Made by a program: the position numbers and the translations under genes. A stretch of 5,656 bases of DNA, taken from contig JAFTUD010000056.1 of NCBI GenBank assembly GCA_017466455.1, positions 1 through 5,656 of the forward strand, read 5' to 3'. Shown in pieces: positions 5,373 to 5,656 of the stretch. The notes under the pieces were generated by a model, which was given only the letters and a program-made list of their open reading frames with translations, searched no databases and was not told where the DNA came from. Every line of letters starts with the position of its first letter. Position 1 is the first letter of the stretch. Source of the stretch: Clostridia bacterium. Lineage in GTDB: Bacteria; Bacillota_A; Clostridia; Oscillospirales; CAG-272.

Positions 5373-5656
5373 TTATTTTAGTATTTTTTTGATTATCCAA
5401 AGTTGGAATTTCTTTGGAAGGATATTTAAAAGGAGCAAAAGTGGGTTTCTATTGATGCTATATGCAAAACGGGGGTTTTTCTTTTCTATTATGCGCACGC
5501 TCTTTTTAGCGATTTTTTGCGGCGGAACACTCCTTGCCTCTACGCTATCCACGATTTTCTTGAACCTTGTGGCGTTACAGGAATAAAGGGTGGTGCTATT
5601 ACAAAAGCGGTCAAGGGCGGTTGTTGATGCGCCGAGCATATTTGTTTCCACTGCGC
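5373..5656 (-). CDS. Short-chain dehydrogenase/reductase, C-terminal part (5' end outside window)
   Basis: An open frame enters from the right edge and ends in TAA at 5375-5373, giving about 94 residues that begin AVETNML. This matches the segment after the active-site Tyr-x-x-x-Lys in classical SDRs, where (P)G.V.T.M contacts the nicotinamide side of NAD(P). The rest is the substrate-loop/helix region (STTALDRFCNSTTLY, FKKIVDSVEA, SVPPQKIAKKSVRII), then NPRFAYSINRNP and a basic amphipathic tail (LPKKFQLWIIKKILK), a style common in Firmicutes SDRs of about 260-280 residues. The family catalyses NAD(P)-dependent oxidation or reduction of alcohols and ketones. The Rossmann GxxxGxG and YxxxK motifs are outside the window, so cofactor and substrate cannot be assigned. 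A GTG at 5651 is not the real start, because the frame is open to the edge and the protein would lack its fold. The transporter starts 13 bp after its stop codon. Confidence 0.8.
   Translation of the reverse strand, partial: AVETNMLGASTTALDRFCNSTTLYSCNATRFKKIVDSVEARSVPPQKIAKKSVRIIEKKNPRFAYSINRNPLLLLLNILPKKFQLWIIKKILK

Noticed and set aside
5389..5586. + strand open frame opposite the SDR gene
   Set aside because: It has no ribosome binding site and no recognisable domain, whereas the - strand frame is a coherent SDR C-terminus.

Overview
This window looks like chromosomal DNA from a low-to-mid GC Gram-positive bacterium of the Clostridia, probably a gut Oscillospiraceae/Ruminococcaceae-like lineage. 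The evidence is strong AGGAGG-type ribosome binding sites, a Gram-positive signal peptide and lipobox, a Ser/Glu-rich lipoprotein linker, GLUG-type repeats joined to a secreted metallo-beta-lactamase fold, and a COG2510-type EamA transporter. The lineage is inferred from sequence style alone. No mobile element, CRISPR array or RNA gene is visible.

Layout. Bases 1-212 (+) hold the 3' end of a uridine-kinase-like P-loop kinase. It converges on a leftward operon, and a hairpin at 212-248 can terminate transcription from both sides. The leftward operon starts at a clear sigma-A type promoter (4372-4401) and contains three tightly coupled genes. The first encodes a 1150-residue secreted protein: signal peptide, GLUG-like beta-helix, clostridial beta-domain, ComEC-like metallo-beta-lactamase domain and LamG-like domain (866-4318). 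The second encodes a 56-residue acidic protein (703-873) that overlaps it by 8 bp. The third encodes a 149-residue Ser/Glu-rich lipoprotein with a perfect 42-bp tandem repeat (251-700), starting 2 bp after the small gene's stop codon.

Upstream lies a second leftward operon: the 3' end of a short-chain dehydrogenase/reductase (5373 to the window edge), then a 10-TM EamA/DMT transporter (4490-5359), closed by a terminator at 4441-4481.

How the genes may work together. The three-gene operon would export a large glycan-binding-type hydrolase and a surface-tethered lipoprotein. The small middle protein is the least explained part. The SDR and the transporter are probably co-expressed and may act on and move the same small molecule, but nothing identifies it. 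The most notable signals are the architecture of the secreted hydrolase, the coupled 56-residue gene, the fused-duplicate transporter whose halves have opposite loop-charge patterns, and a GC-rich hairpin directly abutting the Shine-Dalgarno of the operon's first gene.
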